DNA from: Riptortus pedestris
Lineage: Eukaryota; Arthropoda; Insecta; Hemiptera; Alydidae
Direction of reading: 5' to 3'
Assembly: GCA_019009955.1 (NCBI GenBank)
Contig: CM032232.1
Span: forward strand, 69,420,001-69,484,000
Length of the DNA: 64,000 nt
Every line of letters begins with the position of its first letter. Position 1 is the stretch's first letter. The position numbers and the translations under genes are program-made. The notes under the pieces are model-generated. The model worked only from the letters and a program-made list of their open reading frames with translations. It was not told the origin of the DNA and ran no database searches. Of this stretch, positions 1-11,826 are shown piece by piece.

Positions 1-1239
1 TCTACGGTCACCCATGCTTGCAGATATTCAAAACTAAAACAGATAATAATAACAAATTAAAAAGTTAAGTCACTAAGAACAACATATATCATCCATTTTA
101 CATATCAAAGCAGAAGGCACTAGTGAAGAGTAAATCAGAATGAGACAAAAATGATTATTTCGAGCCAACAAATAAGTGCAGAAACTATATAGAGAAAAAA
201 AAAAGACAAATACAATCACTTAAAAGAGGCATATTTCTAAAATAACCAATAAATTGTTTTAACAGGGTGGGACTTCCCAATGGAAAAAAAAAGAGAGGGA
301 GGGAGAACTATGAGGATTTTCAAAAGTTAGTCAATTTTTACATATTCTGTAAATTTTAGTAACTCCACACTTCAATTTTAGAGCATTGGGATAGCCTAAA
401 CCAACAAAGGATAAAATTGGTCCTAAAATGATGAATCTAGGAATATTGTCACATCAATTAATATAAATGGATGACATATAGAATTGTTCTTGAGTGCAAT
501 AATTTATATTAAACACTCATTATATTAATGAGTAATTGACAATAAATAAGTAATTAAGGCTTAAAAAAATTGTTAGCTACTTAAAATATTTTACAAATAT
601 CATTTTAATGAATAAGGTATATCTTTATTTACAACGGGCTATGGAAATAAATAAATTGAGATATTGATAATATACTTATGAATATGAATACAAACATTTA
701 ATCAAATGATTTTATTCACTTCATAAATAAATAACAAATTATCCTTCCAAATTTTGATTAATGCTTTGGTTAATATGTAAGCTATGCACATACACATTTA
801 AAATAAGTGTTTCTATTAAATTTAAAAATAAAAATAAAAAGTGATTAAATTACTATCTGGTTACAGCAATAAAGAATATAACACCTTGTGGCTCCTTGGA
901 AAAAATGTCAGCTGTCTCTATCGCAAAATGCAGTTGTTAGTATATCATAGACTAATTTTCCAATTTTTCCCCCAAAGAACTACACAAATTCAAAATAATT
1001 GCAAAATGGTTAGAAGAATTAATACCAAAACTCTTAAAAAAAAAATCTAATGTAGGCACCACATGACTTCCTTGTACTACTATTAAATAAAATAAACAAA
1101 ATGTTTTATAGCTTTTAATTACAAATAATTTCATTTCAATATACAATATCTCTGTTTCACTGCATCAAATTGAAAAATGACAAAGAACATAATATATAGA
1201 GCTTCTCAACAAAGTTTTCTTATAAGTCTAATATGTACG

Positions 1240-1550
1240 GAGGAATTTGAATATCATTTTCGCCTTTATCTACCACCTCCCTCTCCCTCAGTTGATTTCA
1301 ATCAAAATAGGAGATGCACAACTAGACATTACAAGAATCCCAAATATACAATTTCCACATTCTAAGACTACCCGTTTTTGAGTTATGTGAGATACATACA
1401 CAGATACCTATGTACCAACATACATACAGGCACCCAAATTAGACAAAATGGGTTCAGGGAGGGTCAAAACGAATAATTCCATTGAAATCTGAAAACCGAT
1501 TTTTGTGATTAAAATATTTCCTTTACTTCGTACAAGGAAGAAAAACTGTA
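1240..1550 (+). repeat. Dispersed repeat, copy 1
   Basis: The text around the phrase 'cccgtttttgagttatg' and its right part 'cctttacttcgtacaagg' recurs in diverged form at about 53300-53470 and 26075-26170. The shared order is a pyrimidine-rich run, a 'gattttgatcaaaa'-like stretch, a 'gtttttgag' motif, then a gapped right end with 'gaaaaccg' and 'ttccttt'. It has no coding capacity, so it is probably the 3' part of a non-LTR or non-autonomous element. The boundaries are approximate. Confidence 0.55.
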
Positions 1551-2913
1551 GTGGACAAGTGTAATCTAGGAAATTTACATTTTTAATATATATGTCTTCT
1601 ATTAAGGAATACTTCAACTCACGGCTCCTCTAATACATTAGTTTCTGCAATGGAAAAATATTTCCATTTAAGGCACTAAAAAAAATCTTCAGGTCTTAAA
1701 CCCATTCTTTATTATTTGTTCCACCTTACTAGACATTTACAATGCTAAAGCTAAAGAGATATTTTAATTCATTGTACTTGAGGTATTTATAATTTCCCAA
1801 GATCCAAGAGCACCTAAGTTTAAAACTATTCTCCTAAGTCAATATAAAAGCCTTAGAGGAAAATAAAAACTTATGTGGTAATATGTCCATAACAGCCAAT
1901 CTAAAACCAAGTTCTGTAACACTAAAATTATTCCTGCCTGATGAATTAGTGTTAAGACATAGAGATTTTTTTAGTGCCCTAAAATACTTTTATTGGTCTG
2001 ACTAAGGATAAGGTGAAAAAATATATCCTATTATGAATGCAAATTTGGAATGTTTGCAGTGATAAATTCTATTCTTTAGGAACAATATTTGCTTTTCATC
2101 TACTACTCCTGAATAATCCAAACACTAAATGACTTTTTTCAAAGAAATTTTCATTAAGGTAGGAACCTTGATATTAGCAAATAACAACAAAAAAGAAATA
2201 CACCGTCTAAATGACATTCTCAATTTAAAAAAACAAAAACAAACATACAATAAAGAAAGGGGTGGGAAAGTCACATCAATATTATGTTTTTGAAATTCAG
2301 GGGGAGAAACATCAATTTGGCTAAGACATATGGGAAAGGATATATTTTTAAATCAATGTGTGCACTGTTTAGCCATTCATATAAAACAGAAAGACTTATT
2401 TGGGACTCACAGCAGATACCTTAATGCAAAAGAAATAAATTTTTAATATAAATATCTCTCAGAGTGTAACCCTTAATTATGTTTTCATTTTATATAAACC
2501 TTATAGAAAAATGATGTAGTACATTATCAATGATTTATAAACCAAATAATTACTACATATAATATAATATACTAAAGTACTTCATAATTGAATCATCAAG
2601 AGAAGAGTACTCAAGCATGTTTTATCAATTAACATAATTTTCTGTTATCCATATTTGTGTACTTCTCTGTCATTTATATTTATTTGTGTTACTGATCGTA
2701 ATAAATCCTGAGTTTAGGATAAAGCCCAGGTTATAGAATAAACCTTATGGTCAACTTACCCAAAGTATAAAACACATCCTAAACTCAGTTTAATTCCAGT
2801 ATTGTGCAAAAGTTCAAATAACTAGAATAGAAGCTTAATGAAAATTATTTCATAAATGAAATCAACTGATGAATCCTCAGCAAGATTCAATTAAAGACCA
2901 CTATGTGTAATGT

Positions 2914-2916
<3 letters not shown>

Positions 2917-2953
<37 letters not shown>
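2917..2953. repeat. (TA)n microsatellite
   Basis: An uninterrupted TA dinucleotide run of about 36 bases. Confidence 0.95.
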
Positions 2954-2955
<2 letters not shown>

Positions 2956-4989
2956 AATTAAAATTTTGATTCATTCCAACAAAGGCATTTTAGACAGACT
3001 TTCAGCTAATTCATACACGTATTAGTTTTATCCAAGATTCTACAACAGTCTAAAACTTAAGCTAAGGTGCGTTAATTAACATTGCATGTTCTATCTCACG
3101 GGCAAGTACTAATCTGTTAAGGTGTCCTGTATATTTTCTTTTGATTGTATTGGACCCCGTATTACAGCTAACAAAAATTCATGTTTTAATCTACAAATTA
3201 TTCCCTTCATGATTAAAATTTTATTTAATATTTGTTAGCTTAGACCAAGTTTTATTAATAATTTCAAGCAACTCAACTTGAAATTGAGGAATAAACTTTG
3301 TTTCCCGCTAAGTTTCAAAGCAAGTATAAAAAGAAAAGAGAATAGATGATTAATTTAGAAGTGAAGCTTATTTTTTTTCTGCAGAACAGTCATGTAAGAG
3401 AACTGCGATACTTGGCTAAAATAATATTTGTTGTGTACTATTCTTATAAAAATTTAAAGATATACAAATACAAATCCATTTTTTATAAATTCATACTATT
3501 TCACTTTATTTTAAATGTAAAATTGTATTATGAAGTTTCAATATTCGATATCTTTGAATTGATTGGAAGTACTTTATTAATGTTGATAATAAAAATTAGT
3601 TAATTTTTGTTCTTACAGTCTATTTATTTTATGTAATGTATTGTTTATTGTTAGTTGGTAGTAGTAAAAAAATAGGAAAGACAATTTTTCATTCATCCTA
3701 TCAACTGAGCGCATCTCTCACTCCCAACATGTTATTTTGTTTTTCTGACTTTTCTTTTGGTGGGTCGACAAATGAACAAATATGAATTTCATAAATGAAG
3801 AGGGAAAATATTCAGGACCACACTAGATGGGGGGGGGGAATCCTAGTCACCTCAGTCGTCATTAACCAGACTGTGGTTTAAAGAAAAGCATAAAAATATT
3901 TGGTCACTATCCTTCGTTGATCACACTCTATCCATCTTTCCCCTACTCTTTTCTAATTTCCTTTCTATTTGGAAAGTTGGATCAAATTAAAAAAAATTCT
4001 TTACAAATTTAATAGATAGATAAAATAGATTCTGCAAGAGAGAAAGCTCTAAAAAAAATCCACTTCTTAATATCTAGTGAGAAAAAACATGGGTAGCAAT
4101 CTCAAAATACACAAAAGTGATGTAATTAATTGAACAAGCAATTTTGATCTCTTGAAGACACATATGCTCTCCTTTTAATGAAATATAATAGCCTTAGCTA
4201 TATGATTATGCATATTTAGCATATCAAATTTGATACTACACATGAAACTTGAAGGTACTTCTGGCAGAATGGAATGTCCATTCAATGAAAATATAATTTG
4301 AGTTGTCATCAGATTTGGATTGATAGTGTGCCTAAAGAAAATAAAGTTTAACTTTGTATAGAAAAGTTTATAAAGTAGAAAAGTTAGCTAAAGTCAATGA
4401 TTTACAAAAATAATTTTAGCCTATTATTATTCATGACAAAAGTAATATCTTATTTCACCCTATATTATACCAAGGGTCATCATTCTGTAACTTGCAAAAA
4501 AGAAAGGAAAAAATGAAAGCAATAAATTATTGTAACTATGGAATAATTCACCAATACAAAAAAAGTATAAATACCACCCTTTAATTTATACCAACTGAAC
4601 AAATTTGTGTTTAATGAACAAAACCAAATTCTTGATATCTCATGTTTTTGTTGAAAATTAAAGTTGAAGATGGGAGACATCAAAGTTATTTACATATATC
4701 TTTATTGTCTCAAGTAAAAGGATAGATCCTGATCGATGAGCATTATCAAATACTTTTTTTTTTTTTTTTTACAAACCTTTGAAAAATTATTATTTTAGCC
4801 TTGGATGGCAGATTATAGGACAATTACCTACCAGTCTATTATTTTTTATACATTTCTATTATTTCTTTAAATAGTTTTCTCCAGCATTAATTGGTTTGTT
4901 CCTATTTTTGTTTGTTTTTTAATAAGATTTGTTTGTGCCAATTTTATACATTTTCTTTCATTTAATAGACCAATTCATAAAAGTATCCC

Positions 4990-5220
4990 CTGACTGTTAT
5001 GAATGGCAGTGAAACATGGACTTTAACAAGAAGTCCACCAACTTTAAAAAGTATGTTACTGATAGCATTGTTGGAGCCGTTAGAAAGTTCAAAAGATAGA
5101 GAACCAGAAGAATTAATGAATCAATGGATTTTTATGGCATGCCTGCCATCACCTACTATGAGGAGGGCATACTGTAATTTTAAAAGGATTGACCACATAG
5201 ACAAACCAAAACAATCTTGA
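4990..5220 (+). pseudogene. LINE reverse-transcriptase C-terminal remnant
   Basis: The reading frame from 4999 begins with NGSETWTLTR, which matches the YGSETWTLT motif typical of the end of the reverse transcriptase in RTE-like and related non-LTR retrotransposons. The following residues are scrambled between frames and no catalytic part of the polymerase is present. This is family knowledge applied to one motif, so it is a dead scrap rather than a gene. A second scrap with a related motif lies at about 46550-46800. Confidence 0.5.
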
Positions 5221-7413
5221 CTGGAACATCAAGCTCTGCCGTGAAGGCAGTGCTCATGGACCCAGCTGATGACTAACAGAAGTAAGATATTCAAAAACTA
5301 AAGGTATCTTGCTGCAGGTCTCAGTCAATAGCCAAAGCCAATGATACAACCTGACTTTGCCTTACAAAACCTAAATTTCAAATTAACATTCATTTATTAT
5401 TTTCAATGTTGATACCAAAAAATACATTTCTTTTGAATCCAGTGGCAAGGGTTACAGAAGGAAAAAAACTTTGTCAGTTCTTCTAATTTATTTCAGCACA
5501 ACATATTGCATAACTTCTCTTCGAAAAGCAATTTCTCTGGGATGAAAACAGTACAGTACTAGCCTCCCATACACTTATACTAATACTTAAGCATCCTACT
5601 ATTTCCTGGTCAAAGAATAAAATGAGCTGTCTAAATGATAATTTTATATCTTCGAACAGTGCAAATAGAATTGGCACTTTCCTGAGAAAGTATATAAACA
5701 TGTTGGGCTAAAATAAATTAAGTCAAATGAATTACTACGTATTATGAAAGACTAAACCAGATTAATTATATTAGAAAAATATTAATACTCATTCTGTTTA
5801 GTTCTAAATAAACATTTTCTGGTAAAGAATGAATGAATTTAATAACACATTAACAGAACATCCATTGTTGAAGAAGTATTTGAAATAATACAAAAAAAAT
5901 ATTAATAGAATTGACATTTTATTTTGATGAATAAAACAAAATCATATAAGGTTTTGTTAATCACATAAGTTAAAATCATATTATCATGTAGTGAACAAAT
6001 AAATGCAGCTATTATCTAAATATTAAAATAATTAAGTTACCAAAGACAAATAACAACAATTTTAAAATGCTAAAACTGGATTCTAATTAAATTTATTTTT
6101 TAATTGAAAATAATAAAGGGCAAAAGAAAAGAAAAATGTGATTATTCAGGGAAGGTGAAGTATTTCTCTGACCGATTGTTGATTTTTTATAAATCGCTTA
6201 ATGTTTTTGAATTAAATAGTATATAAAAAGGTTGATGTTCAATTAACTTTAATCTTTTAAAGATGTATATATAAAATACAGACGGATTTTTTTATTTTTT
6301 TTTAAATGGCCTCACAGCTAATTAATTGGCTTTCTAGTACCATGAATGTTAATAAAAAAAATAAAATACAAAACTTACTTTGAATAATCCACTAAAGTAA
6401 CTAGCAGCTATCTGATATTAGATATCATGCTGAAAATATCTTGTACATACAAATTGCAGCTGTGGTTTACTACCTGCTGCTGGTAATATATTAAATCTGA
6501 TTAACAAATTAATTAAAATAACAGAGAAGACGATCAAATCATCAAATTATACAAACTGAAGACTTATTTGAGATCAACTAAAAACAAGCAATCTTGCACA
6601 AATACATTTGGTTATGCTTACTTAAAACACAAGTAATCATTGTTATGATTATTACACTAGTGCTACATACATGTGCAAAACCCCTTCAACCAATTAAGTA
6701 CCACCTTGTGAGTATTTGATGTAGAATAAAAAAAAAATCAGTCATTATAAGTACATGATTAAATTTAAACAATAAATATTAATGCACTTGTGATGGTAGT
6801 GTACTTATATACTATAGAATAAATACAGATTTATTGGTAACAGCTTCCAGATCAAATAAAGTAACACATTCAAGTGATGTCCAAAACTACGTAACGTCCT
6901 AGTTTATGGGCATCAAGAGACTAATCAAGATTTTAATACAAAATAATCATGAATGGAAATGAGTAATTAACTTACTCGTGTAACAATAAGTACTGAATCC
7001 AGCAAGACAGTAATATTAGAACTGTTCTATTATTTTTTTAAAAAAACTGCATATATTTTTGCTAATGTTTTAAAGAAATAAGCATCACCCTTTCCTAAAT
7101 TCAGTAACATTTACAATAATTAATGATATGCAAACATTTCTAGCATGGTTAAATTTAAATTAGCTCTTAATAAAACTATTAGACTGAAATTAACATGAAT
7201 AAAAACAGAAACAAGCACAACTTGAAACTCATTTCTGTCACCCTGTTTCTCCATAATCATTCCTTTTGGAGGAAGGGGAGAATATCTATAATCTTAACAA
7301 TTATTGATTAAAATGACAAATGATTATCATTTTATACTTGTCTACACTTGTAGCCAACATTTTCTAAGGATTTATACATTTCATTGACTACTCTAGATGG
7401 TGGGATATGCTAT

Positions 7414-7527
7414 CTAATACTTGGCTGTGGTAGATCTTAAAAGGTCAACAACATAGTCAGCCGCCGTCTTTGCTGTGCCAGGAGCTGAAGTTACACCATA
7501 GCCTCCATGCCCATAGTTATGAACAAC
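7414..7527 (-). CDS. Oxidase coding exon 6 (terminal)
   Basis: Encodes [20 protein letters not shown] and ends TTAKY-stop (TAG at 7414-7416). It contains the DAO signature. The protein stops about ten residues short of vertebrate homologues and lacks their terminal S-x-L tripeptide. Confidence 0.92.
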   Translation of the reverse strand, partial: VVHNYGHGGYGVTSAPGTAKTAADYVVDLLRSTTAKY

Positions 7528-9824
7528 CTAAAAGAAATTAAAAATAACCTTTATATTTAAAATCAGTGACTTAATTTTTATCAGACCCAGGCATTTACTT
7601 TCCTCAAAAATTTAATTGTATTCCTAACTAGCATTTATTCCAGACAGTACAAATATGACTAAGATCCTGTTCATTACAATTTATAGTAAATGACTCCCTT
7701 ACCCGTATTTATTGAAAGCAACATCAATAATTTAAAGGCTATTCTCCCAGATAACATGGTCAGGCACAATAGGCAAGTCATTATTATTGTCTAGAAAAAA
7801 GACACTGATCACTGATTAACAGTACTATTGAAGAAAATAGAGAAACATTCAAGCAAGACAAAAATATTGGCAATTCCATTCACTAAAATAGTTCCTATTA
7901 TGCTATTAAATGCAGGTGTGATACAAAAACTTTATTCAAAGGAATGTCTATTGAACCCATCAAAGGGCCTTTATAAAACAATGCAGAAATCTTATCTAAC
8001 CACAGTTAACAATCCAAAACTTTTTGATTGAGACATTTTTCAATTCTAGTCAAGAATAAATAGGCATACATTAGTATATTTTGCTATAGTACTTTTCCTC
8101 CAGGAACTCTGGTATCTGTGATTTAGGAAAACAAAACTAATTGATAGAATTTTGTATGTTTGATAAGAAGAAACCATCATTATATAGTATTAAATCAAGA
8201 TAATGTAGACAAAGAATCATCTAACACATCTGTGGTGATTTATTGTTGTAACTGTCTACTCAATGATTACTACTTCAGGTAGAGATTGAGAATTGATTAA
8301 TAGAAAACACTGTATTGCACCAAATTAAAGCAATGTAGGCAGTTTGGAGGGGCATGACTGGTGTAATTCATTACATTTTCTTGGGAAGACTATTACAGGA
8401 TACCCTTTCTATTCACAAATAGTTTACATACAAGAACAATTATCAGTATTACCACCATGAGAATGTTTGACAATATATTTCTCTGTTAATATTTAAAATC
8501 ATTTCGTAAATTTATTTTAGAGAGCAATGTCATGAAGTGGCAGGATTGAACACAGGGCTGTACACTAAATTCCATTCAGCTGTAAGATTAATGAATCTTC
8601 AAGGTTGGACTTCAATTTGCCCCAGCTATTCGCTCAGAGACACGAGAAAACTGAGTAGCTACTTGTCTAAAGAAGTAGTGTCCTTTGGTCTGTAATGCCA
8701 CTGTAATAGACCAGGAAATGCACTAGACTGAACACTAGTCTTTCCACAATAGCTGCCTGGTTCTTCATGGACTGTTTAGTCTAACATTTTCATTTTTTTT
8801 TTTCATTTCCTAGGATTTGGGATTTCATGTTCCAGTCGTCGATATTTCAACAAGACTAGATCCTTTTCTAAAGGACACAAAAACTCACAACAAAATACAC
8901 AAGAATCTCCTTGATTATATAACCCTAAACAGGAGGGCACCTCTCCTTATCTTCATGCTTTGGTTCTTCAAAACAAACCAAAATCATGACCATTACACGC
9001 TTGAACACCTAAATTCAGGCCATACTAAAGTAATGATAATATGTAAATGATTGCATAAAAAATTTACAGTTAAAGTTTTGAAGTGAAGTAATGAAATATC
9101 ATAGCTGTAATCATTTTATTAGAATGAAATAGATTGTCTAAAAAAGTGATGTCTGTTTTGTAGTCAATACGTTCTTAAACACCTGACACAATCCAATTCA
9201 ATTCAAAAATACATTTACCTTGAGGCCATTGATAATTTCTGGTTCAACCCTGACTACATCTCTGTGTGGGCGAAGCCCTACCCATTCCCTTATGACAGGA
9301 GCTGTGGATAACTGAGGAACTATTTCAGTACAACGTTCCCAGATACCCTGTGATTCGTATTTATTCACTTCTCTATCCCATGATGCATACTCTCTGACAC
9401 CTCCAAGAGTTGCTGCTGTGAACCCAGGTATAATGTACGTTGTTTTGTCACCATAGTAGAAGTTTTTTAACCATGGTGCATCAACCTACAAGTAAATTAA
9501 CAGAAATGAAGAATAATCCATTGATAAATAATAAACTTTGTTTCATTATTCTACTAAAAGAGATAATTTTTATGAACTCCACAATAAAAAATGTCCCTTC
9601 TATTACAAGAAATTCATGCATTAACTCTTTAAACATTCCAAAATTCATTAAAATATCATTTCCTTCTTTTTTATATTTGATGTATCATTGCTAAAGCAAA
9701 ATAAAACTATTGAATTGACTATTCCCCTTCTTTTTCTTTCTGACCTCGCATTAAACTTTGGCTTTTCAGATTCCTGGAGAGGCAAATCAGACCTCAAATA
9801 AAAAAAAAAAATATAATATGTTTA

Positions 9825-9882
<58 letters not shown>

Positions 9883-11621
9883 AGACATTCATTTTATATA
9901 AAAATATGCCTAAAGTACAAGGCTATCAGCACAAGTAAGATATTTTTAAAGTATATGTTGTTCATTAATTTTTAGAAATAAACAAAAATGCATTACTGAC
10001 CTTGAAGACTTGCCCCCTGATTGGCAATAACCTCTCATCTCCACAAAGTTCTCGGGCTCCAAGGCCTGTGCAATTTACAATGACATCAAATTTTCCAAAG
10101 TTTTCAGTTTCAGAAAACCTATTCAGCCTGCCTTTCTTGACTGAACCTCCATTTGAAATGAATCTATAAAAAAAAATTATTATTAATTTAAAAACTAGCA
10201 TTGACTATTTTCATGCTATTTTGTGACTTTTTGTTAGTGAAATAATAATTTCATTTCTACAAAACAATTTTTCCTTATTGTAATTTTAAACACAACTAGA
10301 GAAACGTCCATTTCAAGAGTATTTATTTATATCTTCTGTAAATATATTTATTTATTTTTTAAAATAAAAGTTGCCCCTGTTTAACAAGTTACTGGTTAAG
10401 AAAAAAATAATATTTAGAATTAAATATGAAGTTACAAGGAACTGCATATTTTGGTCCCGCATAGGCCAAAATATAATAAGATAATTTACCCAAAAATAAT
10501 ATCTATCTCTTCACAATCTGTAAACTCATACAGTGGTAAGTGAAATAAAATTTAAAGAGATAAAATTAAAAGCATTATAAATTTTAAGAATTTTCAAATT
10601 TTGAGCGTGAAAATAAATTCAAATTCAAAAAAATAAATTATTTTCTAGTGTCCTCAGTTGCATTTAATTTAATCTCTTACAATAATCTTAAATACTTTTT
10701 TAAAAAAAACTCTTCATTTAATGACATTTAAACAAGTTAACCCAACGATAAGAAGCTTCTAGTGACTATTTCAGACAACAAAAGGGAGACCTTCCTCACT
10801 TTATTATTAATAGAATTGCTAGTATGATGTGCATTTGTAAATTGATTAAAAGACTAAACAAGTCAATTAATAATATAATAAATACCTCTTCATGGCCCAA
10901 GGCAGAAACAGCCGACTTTCAATTAGAAGTGTTGGAAAGTAACTTCCGTATTTCCAATTAAAATGAGGTATACTCTTCAGTTCATCAGCATCTACTTCCT
11001 TAAATTTTACCAACCTTTCTAAAAACTTATTCTGAAAAAAAAATATAATCTTATAAATTTATTGTAATTTAATATTCATAATAATAGTTAAAAAGATAAT
11101 TGAAAGCATTGGAGAACAAAGTATTGACTAATAAAAACCAATTATTGAGTAAACTTGTTTCCCTAATGCATTGAAGAAACATGCCAAGGCATCAGAGACA
11201 TAGTTCATAGTCATCTTGTAATTGTAGGAAAATCCGAGCATCTCTGAGCTCCAAAAAATATGGACCATTTTTGTTTAACAAATGACTTTTTGATAACTTA
11301 CTAGGGTTAAAAAAAAATACTGAAAGAAAATATTGCACTAGAAAAACAAATTCACTGTTTGAGAATCACTCAACATCTGGTGCTACACGAACTCATAGAT
11401 TAATAATTAAAGAAAAATTGCTTCCACTAATCGTAATCAGACTGCAGCAGTGTAAGGTCGAAAGAGTTCTTGTAAACATCAAAAGGGTTAACCGAAAAGA
11501 ACTGCTTTGTAAAATAAATGAAGTAGGAATGGGAAAATAGTGTGACTAATTTGTTGAAATCAATCAATGTCAAAGATAGTCATATATAGTTCCTGACACA
11601 AGATTAGAAAGTATATATATC

Positions 11622-11681
<60 letters not shown>

Positions 11682-11712
11682 TGTGTGTGCGTGCGTGTGT
11701 GCGTGTGCACGC

Positions 11713-11753
<41 letters not shown>

Positions 11754-11790
11754 AGCGTGCGTGCGTATATATATATATATATATATATAG

Positions 11791-11826
<36 letters not shown>

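Larger units (their letters stand above)
1..7413. other. Gene-poor AT-rich spacer
   Basis: No reading frame here resembles a protein family and none shows a conserved exon with splice sites. The stretch is AT-rich with homopolymer runs, including poly(T) near 4754-4771. Two recognisable inserts (about 1240-1550 and 4990-5220) and one TA microsatellite are listed separately. The low end (roughly 6800-7413) probably holds the 3' UTR of the minus-strand oxidase gene that ends at 7414; a minus-strand AATAAA (plus TTTATT) is visible near 6829, but I cannot prove it is used. Confidence 0.6.

Noticed and set aside
3346..3603. 85-codon frame, hydrophobic
   Set aside because: AT-rich composition, no family resemblance, no splice context; expected by chance at this composition.
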